The position numbers and the translations under genes were made by a program. Under the pieces are notes generated by a model. It saw nothing but the letters and a program-made list of their open reading frames with translations, was not told where the DNA came from and did no database searches. 64,000 bases of DNA, taken from NCBI GenBank assembly GCA_019279435.1, contig JAAALK010000289.1, positions 44,519,164 through 44,583,163 of the forward strand, read 5' to 3'. Positions within the stretch are counted from its first letter, which is position 1, and each line of letters begins with the position of its first letter. Shown here piece by piece: positions 53,900 to 62,661 of the stretch. This DNA is from Zizania palustris (lineage: Eukaryota; Streptophyta; Magnoliopsida; Poales; Poaceae).

Positions 53900-56362
53900 A
53901 TGGATAGAGGCAGTAAAATTCCTCTGTTCGATGGGACAGACTTTGCATACTGGAAGGTGCGCATGGAGGCTTACTTGTTAAGCCAAGGAAATGCAATTTG
54001 GGAGATTGTGGACTCACAATACTCCATCCCTGATACCCGCACCACTCAAACTGAAAAAGATCAGTATATTGCCAACTCGAAGGCAAGGAACATACTGTTC
54101 ATTGGTTTGAGTCGGAGTGAGTTTGACAGGGTGCAGCACCTTAGGACTGCTAGGGAGATTTGGACAACACTCACTGTCTTTCATGAGGGCTCTGCTCAGA
54201 TCAAGGCCAGGCGCCAAAGCACCTACAATCAACAGTATCAGCTGTTTGTGCAGGCACCTGGTGAATCTGTAGATGCCATGTTTTCTCGCTTTGACGCGAT
54301 AGTGAGTAACTTGCGATCCAACGGGACGCTTGCTTACAGTGATCACGATAGGGCTATCAAGCTTCTCTATGCTCTTGACCGTAGCATATGGGAAGTGAAG
54401 ATATCCAGCATTGAGGAGTCCACAGGCTATGACACATTGACCTGTGACGAACTCTTTAGCAAGCTAAAGTCCACAGAGATTGCCAAGGCATCTCTTGCAG
54501 TGCACAGAAGCTCTTTGCCACAGCCGTTGGCATTGGTTTCTAGCACTAGCCGTGGCACCACTGCAGAACCAAGCACATCAGGCACTTGTGTTCTTGCAGA
54601 TGGTTTTGCTTTGTCCTCCCTGGTCTCCGTCACAAAGGAGCAGGTGGATACTCTAGCAGATGATGAGCTTGCTCTCATTGCCCGGAGGTTCACCCGCTTT
54701 CATCATGAGAGACGGGATCAGAGGAGAAGTGGTTTTAGTGGCTGCTATGAATGTGGCGACTCCTCTCACATTAAGGCCAATTGCCCCAAGGTCAAAAAGA
54801 GAGATGAGAGTGACCGCCCCAAATTCCACAAAAAGGAGAGGAAGCCCTTTGTGAAGGGCAAGCGCGGCAAGATGGCTAAGAAAGTAGCCAAGGCCGCTTC
54901 CAGAGCCTTTGTTGCTACTCTCAGCGACATCGACACTTCCTCAACTGAGGAGTCGAGCTCTGAGGAGGAGGAGTCCCCAAGGAAGGAGGACAAGAAGGAC
55001 AAGAAGGGACGTGACTTCACCGGCCTTTGCTTCATGGCCGACAGCGATCACAGCGGCGATGAGCTTGACTCATCTGAGGTAAACCTATCATCTGACCAGC
55101 TTCTAATTAAATTAGATGAGCTGAATGAAGTAGTGCTAGGTCAGGATAGATTACTTGTGCAAGCCGCTAGAGAAAGAAAAGACCTTAGACTTAGGCTAGA
55201 ATCTGTATCTACTGAATATGCCATGCTTAAGTCTAAATATGATGATGCTGATTGTGAGTCATGTTCTGTTGTCATGGGTGAGCTTGCTCAGTTGCGCTCT
55301 GTACATGCTCAAACTCTCTCTGAGCTTGAGACTGCACAGAAGCAGCTTTTGGAGGTGGATTCTAGACATCATGAAATTATTGATTGCATGAACTGCTCTT
55401 TATTGCGCGATAGCATTAATTTACGTGATAAGCATGTTCATGATCTAGAGGCTAGATTGGAGAGGGCCGGTAGTTCTAAGGATGTGCAGCCTGTGTGTGA
55501 CACATGCATTACCCTTAAGGACCAGCTAGGCACTGTTAGAGAGCGAGCTGAGAACCTCATGTCCGAAAATGAATACCTTCTTTCTGTGGTAAATAAATGC
55601 ACTGAGGGGAAGGGTAGGATGGATTTGCTCTTGGCCAAGACCAAGTTGTGTGCTGACAGAGCCGGGGTAGCTCTAGGTTTGGGTTTTGAGAGGATAGCTT
55701 CAGACAGTAAGACCAAAACTGTTTTCACCTCTCCCACCACCCTAGAGAAAGAGAGAGCTCTGTTGGACACCCCATCAGCCAAAAAGCCTACCCATCCACC
55801 AAAGAAAACCACACCTCCTATCAAGAAAAATCCTCCCAAGAAAACCACTCAAAAGAAACCCAAGGAGCCTGTGAGAGTTGCTCCTATGACCCATGAGAGT
55901 GCCCCCAAAAGAGTGTTTCATTGTTCTTATTGTCAGCGAGCGGGTCATTTGATTGGTTTCTGTTTCCGTCGCATCAAGGATGAGCGACGTGCACAGGCGA
56001 TGAGCTATCAGGACATGCATTACCCATCTCTAGGTATGCATGAGTCTGAGTATTACTCTCGTCCTGTTTTCGAGGCTCCTCGTGCTTCTCGGAGAGGTTT
56101 TGCTCCTCGAGGTGTTCACCATGTTCCATATGGTGGTAGACCTCGGGCGAGTAGCTTTGTACCTCGTCAGAGTAGGAGACCTCGTCATGCTTTGCGTTCT
56201 TTGCATGTAGGTAGACCTCGCACTTTGCATCATGCTGATTTTCATGTGCGTAGACCGTCTACTTTTACTGTGCCTACTACTCGTGTCACTCAGTGCTGGA
56301 TGCCTCGTCATTATTTTACTCACCCCAGCACTGAGCGATCGAGACGTTTTCATCATGTGTAG
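53900..56362 (+). CDS. Sirevirus-like Gag polyprotein
   Basis: 820 residues. Residues 1-200 are the capsid-like UBN2/DUF4219 region (FDGTDFAYWKVRMEAYL, AREIWTTLTVFHEGSAQIK, SRFDAIVSNLRS). The first CCHC knuckle CYECGDSSHIKANC is at about 282-295. A Lys/Glu/Ser-rich stretch and a long coiled-coil-like region follow (about 390-580; QLLIKLDELNEVVLGQ, RVQ-like heptads). A second CCHC, CSYCQRAGHLIGFC, is at about 675-688. The tail is rich in Arg/Pro/His (VGRPRTLHHADFHVRRPS). Long Gag with a coiled coil is a mark of Sireviruses. The stop is a single UAG (56360-56362) in the same frame as pol. Start: first ATG, 51 bp after the primer site. Confidence 0.92.
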   Translation: MDRGSKIPLFDGTDFAYWKVRMEAYLLSQGNAIWEIVDSQYSIPDTRTTQTEKDQYIANSKARNILFIGLSRSEFDRVQHLRTAREIWTTLTVFHEGSAQIKARRQSTYNQQYQLFVQAPGESVDAMFSRFDAIVSNLRSNGTLAYSDHDRAIKLLYALDRSIWEVKISSIEESTGYDTLTCDELFSKLKSTEIAKASLAVHRSSLPQPLALVSSTSRGTTAEPSTSGTCVLADGFALSSLVSVTKEQVDTLADDELALIARRFTRFHHERRDQRRSGFSGCYECGDSSHIKANCPKVKKRDESDRPKFHKKERKPFVKGKRGKMAKKVAKAASRAFVATLSDIDTSSTEESSSEEEESPRKEDKKDKKGRDFTGLCFMADSDHSGDELDSSEVNLSSDQLLIKLDELNEVVLGQDRLLVQAARERKDLRLRLESVSTEYAMLKSKYDDADCESCSVVMGELAQLRSVHAQTLSELETAQKQLLEVDSRHHEIIDCMNCSLLRDSINLRDKHVHDLEARLERAGSSKDVQPVCDTCITLKDQLGTVRERAENLMSENEYLLSVVNKCTEGKGRMDLLLAKTKLCADRAGVALGLGFERIASDSKTKTVFTSPTTLEKERALLDTPSAKKPTHPPKKTTPPIKKNPPKKTTQKKPKEPVRVAPMTHESAPKRVFHCSYCQRAGHLIGFCFRRIKDERRAQAMSYQDMHYPSLGMHESEYYSRPVFEAPRASRRGFAPRGVHHVPYGGRPRASSFVPRQSRRPRHALRSLHVGRPRTLHHADFHVRRPSTFTVPTTRVTQCWMPRHYFTHPSTERSRRFHHV

Positions 56363-56377
56363 GCGACAGGTCGAGGC

Positions 56378-59300
56378 TTGGAGGGCACGTGGATCATGGA
56401 CTCCGGTTGTTCGCGCCACATGACCGGAGATGCAAATTGGTTCTCCAGCCTCACTTCAACCAAGCAAAGGGAACATATCACCTTCGGAAACAATCGAAGG
56501 AGTAGAGTGAAAGGTAAAGGTGTGATAAGGATTAACACGAACTTCACTCTCAAAGATGTTGCTTTGGTTGAGAACCTGGGATACAATTTGCTGTCTGTAT
56601 CTCAGTTGCTTGATGAGGGCTTCGAAGTGCGATTTCATCGCAATACTTCGCAAGTGCTCAATTCTGATGGCGTTGTGGTGTGTAAGATTTTTAGAGTTGG
56701 GAGAGTTTTTGGAGCTGATTTTTCAGAGTCGTCTGGTTCTTATCATTGCCTTGTTGCACATTCGACTTCTGAGCTTTGGAAGTGGCATAGGAGACTAGGG
56801 CACATGAGCTTTGAGTTGCTCGCTCGTCTGAGCGCCCTAGGTTTGATCCGAGGATTGCCCAAGCTCAAGTTTGAGAAGAATTTAGTTTGCGCTCCATGTC
56901 GACATGGAAAAATGATTGCCGCTTCGCATTCGCCAGTCACCACAGTGATGACTGAACAGCCCGGAGAACTTCTCCATATGGACACTGTAGGTCCTTCTCG
57001 GGTTAGTTCTTTAGGCGGCAAGTGGTATGTACTTGTTATTGTCGACGATTTCTCTCGCTACTCTTGGGTCTTCTTTCTTGCCAGCAAGGATGAAGTGTTT
57101 TCACACTTTCGGAGCTTGGCTTTGAGACTTTTCACTGAACTCCCAGGTGCATTAAAATTCATTCGAAGCGATAATGGCACCGAGTTCAAAAATAGTCTCT
57201 TTGTTGACTTTTGCATGGAGCATGGCATAGAACATCAATTCTCTGCTCCGCGGGTTCCTCAACAGAACGGTGTTGTTGAGAGGAAAAACCGCACTTTGGT
57301 TGAGATGGCTAGGACGATGCTTGATGAGCATAGGACTCCTAGAAAATTCTGGGCTGAGGCCATGAACACTGCTTGTTACATCTCAAACCGAATTTTCTTG
57401 CGCTCAATTTTAAATTTGACATCTTATGAGCTGCGTTTTGGGAGACAGCCCAAGGTTAATCATCTTCGAGTTTTTGGCTGTCGCTGCTTTATCCTAAAAC
57501 GTGGTAACTTGGATAAATTTGAGTCGCGATCTTCTGACGGGATCTTTTTGGGTTATACTACTCATGGTCATTCTTATCGTGTTTATAACTTGGAAACTAA
57601 CACTATCATCGAGTCATGTGATGTGACTTTTGATGAATCAACCCCCTCTGTTAGTTCTGCTTTTGAACAGGCAAATGAACACGACATGGAACAGACCTTA
57701 TTCGAAGACGAAGATCCCGGAGAATTCGAGGATGTACCCCTACTACCCTCGACATCAACCCCCGAAGCTGACCCCGCTTCAACTACTTCGGCACGAGGTC
57801 CCGAAGCGACTACCTCAACATCGGTCATCTTGGACCACTCCAACGCACAAGTTGAGGGGGAGACTGCATCCCGCCGCGAGGCCCCACATCATGTCCAAAG
57901 GATGCACCCTCCCGAGCAGATCATTGGTGAGCTTGATCAAAGGGTAACTCGTTCTCATGCTCATTTCACTAATGCTGCTTTTGTTGCTTCTTTCGAGCCC
58001 TTAGATGTTAGTCATGCACTTTCTGATTCTAGTTGGATCAATGCCATGCATGAAGAGCTTGAGAATTTTGAAAGAAACCAAGTCTGGACTTTAGTTGATC
58101 CTCCACCAAATGTTCATTTCATAGGAACAAAATGGATTTTCAAAAATAAACAAGGGGAGGATGGGACAATTGTTAGAAATAAGGCTAGACTTGTAGCTCA
58201 GGGCTTTTCTCAACTAGAAGGGATTGATTTTACTGAAACTTTTGCACCTGTTGCTCGCCTTGAGGCCATTAGGATGTTGCTTGCCTTTGCGACATCCCGG
58301 GGATTCAAACTCTATCAAATGGATGTCAAAAGTGCTTTTCTTAATGGATTCATAGGTGAAAATGTTTATGTAAAACAACCCCCTGGTTTTGAAAACCCCA
58401 AGTACCCACATAAAGTCCTTAAACTTCATAAGGCTCTTTATGGACTCAAGCAGGCCCCTCGGGCGTGGTATGATAGACTTAAGTCTTTTTTGCTTGAGCG
58501 AGGGTATTTGATGGGCTCTGTTGATAAAACTTTGTTTACTCTCAAGCATGGCAAAGATTTCCTCCTAGTTCAGATTTATGTGGATGATATCATCTTTGGT
58601 GGCTCTTCTCATGCTTTAGTTGCCGAGTTTGCAGATACCATGAGCAGGGAGTTTGAAATGTCGATGATGGGTGAACTCACCTTTTTCCTTGGTTTGCAAA
58701 TCAAGCAAAGCAAACAAGGTACTTTTGTCCATCAGACAAAGTACACCAAGGACCTGCTCAAGAAATTCGACATGTCCGATGCGAAGCCCCTCGCCACTCC
58801 AATGGCTACATCTGTAGCATTGGACCCTGACGAAGATGGAGAAGCCGTAGATCAGAAGGAGTTCCGGAGCATGATCGGCTCCCTCCTCTACTTGACTGCC
58901 ACGAGGCCGGACATACACTTCGCAGTATGTCTGTGCGCTCGTTTTCAGGCTTCACCACGAGCTTCGCACCGCCAAGCGGTTAAGCGCATTCTAAGGTATC
59001 TCAAACACACCCTTGAATTCGGCATATGGTATTCATCATCTTCATCTTTATGTCTTAGAGGTTATTCAGATGCGGATTTTGCTGGGTGTAGAATTGATAG
59101 GAAGAGTACCTCTGGTACTTGTCATTTTCTGGGTACGTCTCTGGTTTGCTGGTCTTCCCGCAAACAGTCTAGTGTTGCACAATCGACGGCTGAGGCCGAA
59201 TATGTTGCTGCAGCTAGCTGTTGCTCTCAGATTTTGTGGATGGTTTCCACTTTGCGGGATTTCGGGTTAGATTATAAGAGTGTTCCACTTTTCTGTGATA

Positions 59301-59530
59301 ACACTAGCGCTATTTGTATTGCAAACAACCCGGTTCAGCACTCCAGAACCAAACACATTGATGTACGGTATCATTTTCTCAGAGATCACAATGAGAAGGG
59401 TGATATTGAACTTCAATATGTTGATACCCAACACCAGCTTGCCGACATTTTTACAAAACCCCTCGATGCTTCTCGATTTGCTTACTTGCGTGGGGAACTT
59501 GGCATTTGTCACCCTTACGGCATTTTGTGA
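56378..59530 (+). CDS. Sirevirus-like Pol: protease, integrase, RT, RNase H
   Basis: At least 1,050 residues from the first ATG; translation more likely enters from Gag through the UAG at 56360. Protease: WIMDSGCSRHMTGD (residues 5-18). GAG-pre-integrase: ELWKWHRRLGHMSFELL. Integrase: LHMDTVGPS, SDNGTEFKNS, VPQQNGVVERKN (D-D-E). RT: LVAQGFSQLEGIDFTE, LYQMDVKSAFLNGF, IYVDDIIFGG (residue about 733). RNase H: GYSDADFAGCRIDRKSTSG, STAEAEYVAAASC, ending LADIFTKPLD. No stop or frameshift and all catalytic motifs present. The stop TGA is at 59528-59530. Pol makes cDNA and integrates it in the nucleus. The outer element has the same protein with two stops. Confidence 0.95.
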   Translation: MEGTWIMDSGCSRHMTGDANWFSSLTSTKQREHITFGNNRRSRVKGKGVIRINTNFTLKDVALVENLGYNLLSVSQLLDEGFEVRFHRNTSQVLNSDGVVVCKIFRVGRVFGADFSESSGSYHCLVAHSTSELWKWHRRLGHMSFELLARLSALGLIRGLPKLKFEKNLVCAPCRHGKMIAASHSPVTTVMTEQPGELLHMDTVGPSRVSSLGGKWYVLVIVDDFSRYSWVFFLASKDEVFSHFRSLALRLFTELPGALKFIRSDNGTEFKNSLFVDFCMEHGIEHQFSAPRVPQQNGVVERKNRTLVEMARTMLDEHRTPRKFWAEAMNTACYISNRIFLRSILNLTSYELRFGRQPKVNHLRVFGCRCFILKRGNLDKFESRSSDGIFLGYTTHGHSYRVYNLETNTIIESCDVTFDESTPSVSSAFEQANEHDMEQTLFEDEDPGEFEDVPLLPSTSTPEADPASTTSARGPEATTSTSVILDHSNAQVEGETASRREAPHHVQRMHPPEQIIGELDQRVTRSHAHFTNAAFVASFEPLDVSHALSDSSWINAMHEELENFERNQVWTLVDPPPNVHFIGTKWIFKNKQGEDGTIVRNKARLVAQGFSQLEGIDFTETFAPVARLEAIRMLLAFATSRGFKLYQMDVKSAFLNGFIGENVYVKQPPGFENPKYPHKVLKLHKALYGLKQAPRAWYDRLKSFLLERGYLMGSVDKTLFTLKHGKDFLLVQIYVDDIIFGGSSHALVAEFADTMSREFEMSMMGELTFFLGLQIKQSKQGTFVHQTKYTKDLLKKFDMSDAKPLATPMATSVALDPDEDGEAVDQKEFRSMIGSLLYLTATRPDIHFAVCLCARFQASPRASHRQAVKRILRYLKHTLEFGIWYSSSSSLCLRGYSDADFAGCRIDRKSTSGTCHFLGTSLVCWSSRKQSSVAQSTAEAEYVAAASCCSQILWMVSTLRDFGLDYKSVPLFCDNTSAICIANNPVQHSRTKHIDVRYHFLRDHNEKGDIELQYVDTQHQLADIFTKPLDASRFAYLRGELGICHPYGIL

Positions 59531-60685
59531 GGGGGAGCTGATTTTAATTGTCTTGCATATGCTCATTATGTGTGGAATTGCACTTACATCTTTTGCTATT
59601 ATATGCCTGCCTTTAATTTAAAGAAATCATGACAGCTCAGCTCTATGAAATATGTCTGGAACATTGATTGTGCATGATGTTTTATTTTCTAAAACTCAAA
59701 AATTGCTCACCGCACAATCTTGTATCTAGCTTGTTTAGGCTGGACTGCTTTTAGCTATCTTTTATCTACTTGACAGCAAGACACTGTTCCTTGGATGCTG
59801 AAATTTGCAACTTAAAAATGTGTTCTTAACTCATGGATATTCATCAAGATATTTAACTTATCTGAATCAAAATCAAAAATCCATGATTTGTCTGGTTTAA
59901 ATGAAAAGATCCAGGAGGGTTTGTTTGTCGCACTACTCTATTCTAAACTGCTTACCATTGCACCATGGTCTGAACTGGGATAGTTTAGTGTATACCAAAA
60001 TCACCGCCTTAAGCTACAGATGGCTTTCTTGCCTAGGCTTGGCCTGATTGGAAAGTATAAGGTGGACAAACAAATAACCCCTGGCATTAAGAAAAAGAAC
60101 AACAAATTTATTTGATCATCAGTTGCTTTCAAAGCTCCTTGTTGAACAAGACTTGTCTGTCTAGGATAGAAATTGTTAGCTTTGCGCAGTCCTTGCCTTC
60201 TCATGTCTAGCTGATTTGATTAAGTGGTGATGCTTTTATCTCAAAATGTCAAAATCACATGCCATCATCTTGTTTCACAGCATGTTAAATTGAGCTGAGC
60301 ACATGATCATTTGTGTTAATTTTGGCATATTTTTGCATTATATGTCTTTGCAATTCTATTCATTTCGAAGCTTTGCATCTTTTCACTGCTCCTTGATGCT
60401 TGCATTGCCAAAGGGGGAGAATATGTGCTGTGTCCTCTGCCGCAAGAAGGCATAATTAAAGATTTTTGACATAAAGGGGGAGAAATTTGCTTAACTCAGG
60501 GGGAGTTCTTTTCAAGGGGAGATTTGCCAAAAGGGCTTTTACTCTTTTACAAAGGGGGAGTAACATTCTTTTATCAAGTGACATGCTTTGGCTCTTTTGA
60601 GTTTTTATGGTCACTTGTGTGCTGAAAGTTTTTAAATTTTCTTGAACTTCGATTTGGTTGTCAATGCACTCATCAAGGGGGAGAT
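59531..60685 (+). other. 3' internal non-coding region with repeated purine tracts
   Basis: About 1.15 kb, AT-rich, with no envelope-like ORF. In 60411-60685 at least five purine tracts of the AAAGGGGGAGA type occur before the LTR. The last, CAAGGGGGAGAT at 60674-60685, touches the LTR and is the probable polypurine tract for plus-strand priming. A further GAGGGGGAG lies just after the pol stop (59530-59538). Confidence 0.8.
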
Positions 60686-62661
60686 TGAGAAACCAAGGGT
60701 GGTTTCGGTGTTGTGATGAGTGATTGACAGGCTTTTACCCTCTGTTCGAAGGGTACCTCCGGAGGGGGTTCGGAGGTGGTACCTCCGAAGGGCGTTCGGA
60801 GGTGTGTTACCAAAGGTTGTTCGGTGTTTGCTTGCTGCAGCTGTGCAGCGGAGTGTACCTGTCGGAGGGGTCCGACAGTACGCGATGACTGGGTTCGTAC
60901 CGATGGCTTCGGTACTTTGGGCGGTACACCGGAGTGTGTGCCGGAGGTTGTTAACCCGGAGAGGTCTCCGGAGTACTGGATACACTTGTTTGCTTGTCTG
61001 TGGTGCGCAGGGACTTCGGAGGCGACGGACAGGGTTCGAGCCAAGTGAACCTGGGTCAAGCGGGTGGCTTGATGCCAGGGGAGCAGGGAGCTCCGTCACG
61101 GTGGCTGCGAAGGTGGTCCGGGTCGGTCCTCGGGTCGAGTCGTGCCAGGTGAAGGCAGAGAGTGCGGAGTGTGGCTCCGGCTGAAGGTACTCCGAGACAA
61201 AGTCCTCGGAGGTGAGGCACTTCGAAGGTACTCCGAATGGAGTGACTTCGGAGTTGGTGGAACAAGTCCTCTGCAGAGGCAAGGAGTTCGAAGTGTGCTC
61301 CGGAGGGAGACACTCGAAGGTACCCGACGAAGGTCTCAGAAGTCGAGGTGCATCGAAGGCATTGTCCGGGTGAGGCTCGTCGTGGAGTGTGCTCGGGGAG
61401 AGGCACTGCGACGGAGTGCTCATGGAATGCTTCATGCGGAGGCCTTGGACGAAGGAGGGACTTCGAAGGGCGGTACTCCGAAGGTGGGGGTTCGGAGTGA
61501 GGATGACTTGTGGTACTTCGGCCATGCATGGCTTCGGTACACGGACGGATGGTGTTCGAGCTCGAAGTAGCTGCGAAGCCGTGGTGATCCACTCCGGAGG
61601 TGGTGGTGCGAAGGCCCAAGGGCTTTGACGGCTTCGGCTCAAAACCGTCACTGTATCGAAGAACTTCTTCGGCGGAGCGAAGGCCAACAGGCTGCAGGCT
61701 TCTCGCCGAAGCTACCGCACCCTCGCGTGCGAAGGGAGGTTCCAGAAGTCAACACTGTAAAGGCTGACACTGTCTGTTCTGAAAAAGGCTGACACTGTCC
61801 CCTCTGCAGCTGACAGAGAAGCCTCCAAAATAAAGGTGGACTACCTTTTGTACCCCTTAGTTCTGTAGAGACAAAATGGATGTAAACCCTAGGGGTAAAG
61901 TAGTCACTTCCTTAGGATGAAGCCGTGGGCTATAAATACGGGGGCTCGGTAGGTAACATTTAACACTTTGAGCATTTACTGTTGAGCTCCTGTAGACAGA
62001 CCTCGCTGTATTCATTCTGAGTTCAATTCAATTCAGTGTTCCTTGTTCAAGCGGCGAAGCCCTGTTTTTCTTGTGCTTTTTGCTTGAGCTTGCTTTGCAT
62101 ACTTCGCTAGTTTAGTGCACCGAAGCCTGTTGAGGCGAAGGTAGTTTTTCGTGCGAGGTGTGCTTTGTCAGTGAGCTTTCGCTCTGTGTAACAGGAGGTG
62201 TAACCTCGCTGATTACTAGCGTAGCCCTGACCGAGGCCCGTTTTGCTTCTTGTGTCGAAGCCTTTAGCTTAGTCCGTTTTGTGTGCGTGTAGACCTTCGC
62301 GTACGAAGCCCAGCACCAGTTGCTGTCGCCAAGTACTTGGTCGAAGTCCTCAGAGGGCTGTCCACTCTTGCGAAGGGTGAAGTGCGAAGCCTGCTCGAAG
62401 CACCTTGTGTGCGGAGCCTGCACTGACTTAGCAGAGTAGATTTTTGTGGGTTGTCTGTGGAGCGAAGTCTTCTTTACTTCGAACTTTTGCTCCTCCGAAG
62501 CCTGTGTTCGGAGCTGTCAAAGTACCTCCGAACCAGACCTTCGAAGGTAGTGTTCGAAGCCTGTTCCGCAGAAGACAGAACAGAACCGAAGGCTAAGTTT
62601 TTAGCCTGAATTTTTAAAAGCTCCTATTCACCCCCCTCTGGTTGCCGTTTCCGGTCCAACA
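60686..62661 (+). repeat. 3' LTR of the inner Sirevirus-like element
   Basis: 1,976 bp, the same length as the 5' LTR; about eight single-base differences, for example A/G near 52663 versus 61487. The TSD GCATT follows at 62662-62666. Confidence 0.93.

Larger units (their letters stand above)
51860..62661 (+). mobile_element. inner Sirevirus-like Ty1/copia element, complete and young
   Basis: 10.8 kb with two 1,976-bp LTRs (51860-53835 and 60686-62661), both starting TGAGAAACC and ending GGTCCAACA. The perfect TSD GCATT flanks it (51855-51859 and 62662-62666) inside pol of the outer element. The primer site TGGTATCAGAGC starts two bases after the 5' LTR. About eight substitutions separate the LTRs by eye (0.4%), pointing to roughly 0.15 Myr at the usual grass LTR rate. 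Gag and pol are both open, separated only by an in-frame UAG. The large LTRs, long Gag with coiled coil, and 3' region with several purine tracts fit the Sirevirus (Maximus/SIRE) lineage. It may be competent to move. Confidence 0.95.

Noticed and set aside
59531..60685. Possible envelope-like ORF after pol, as in soybean SIRE1
   Set aside because: No open frame of useful length and no transmembrane or coiled-coil sequence; the region is AT-rich non-coding.
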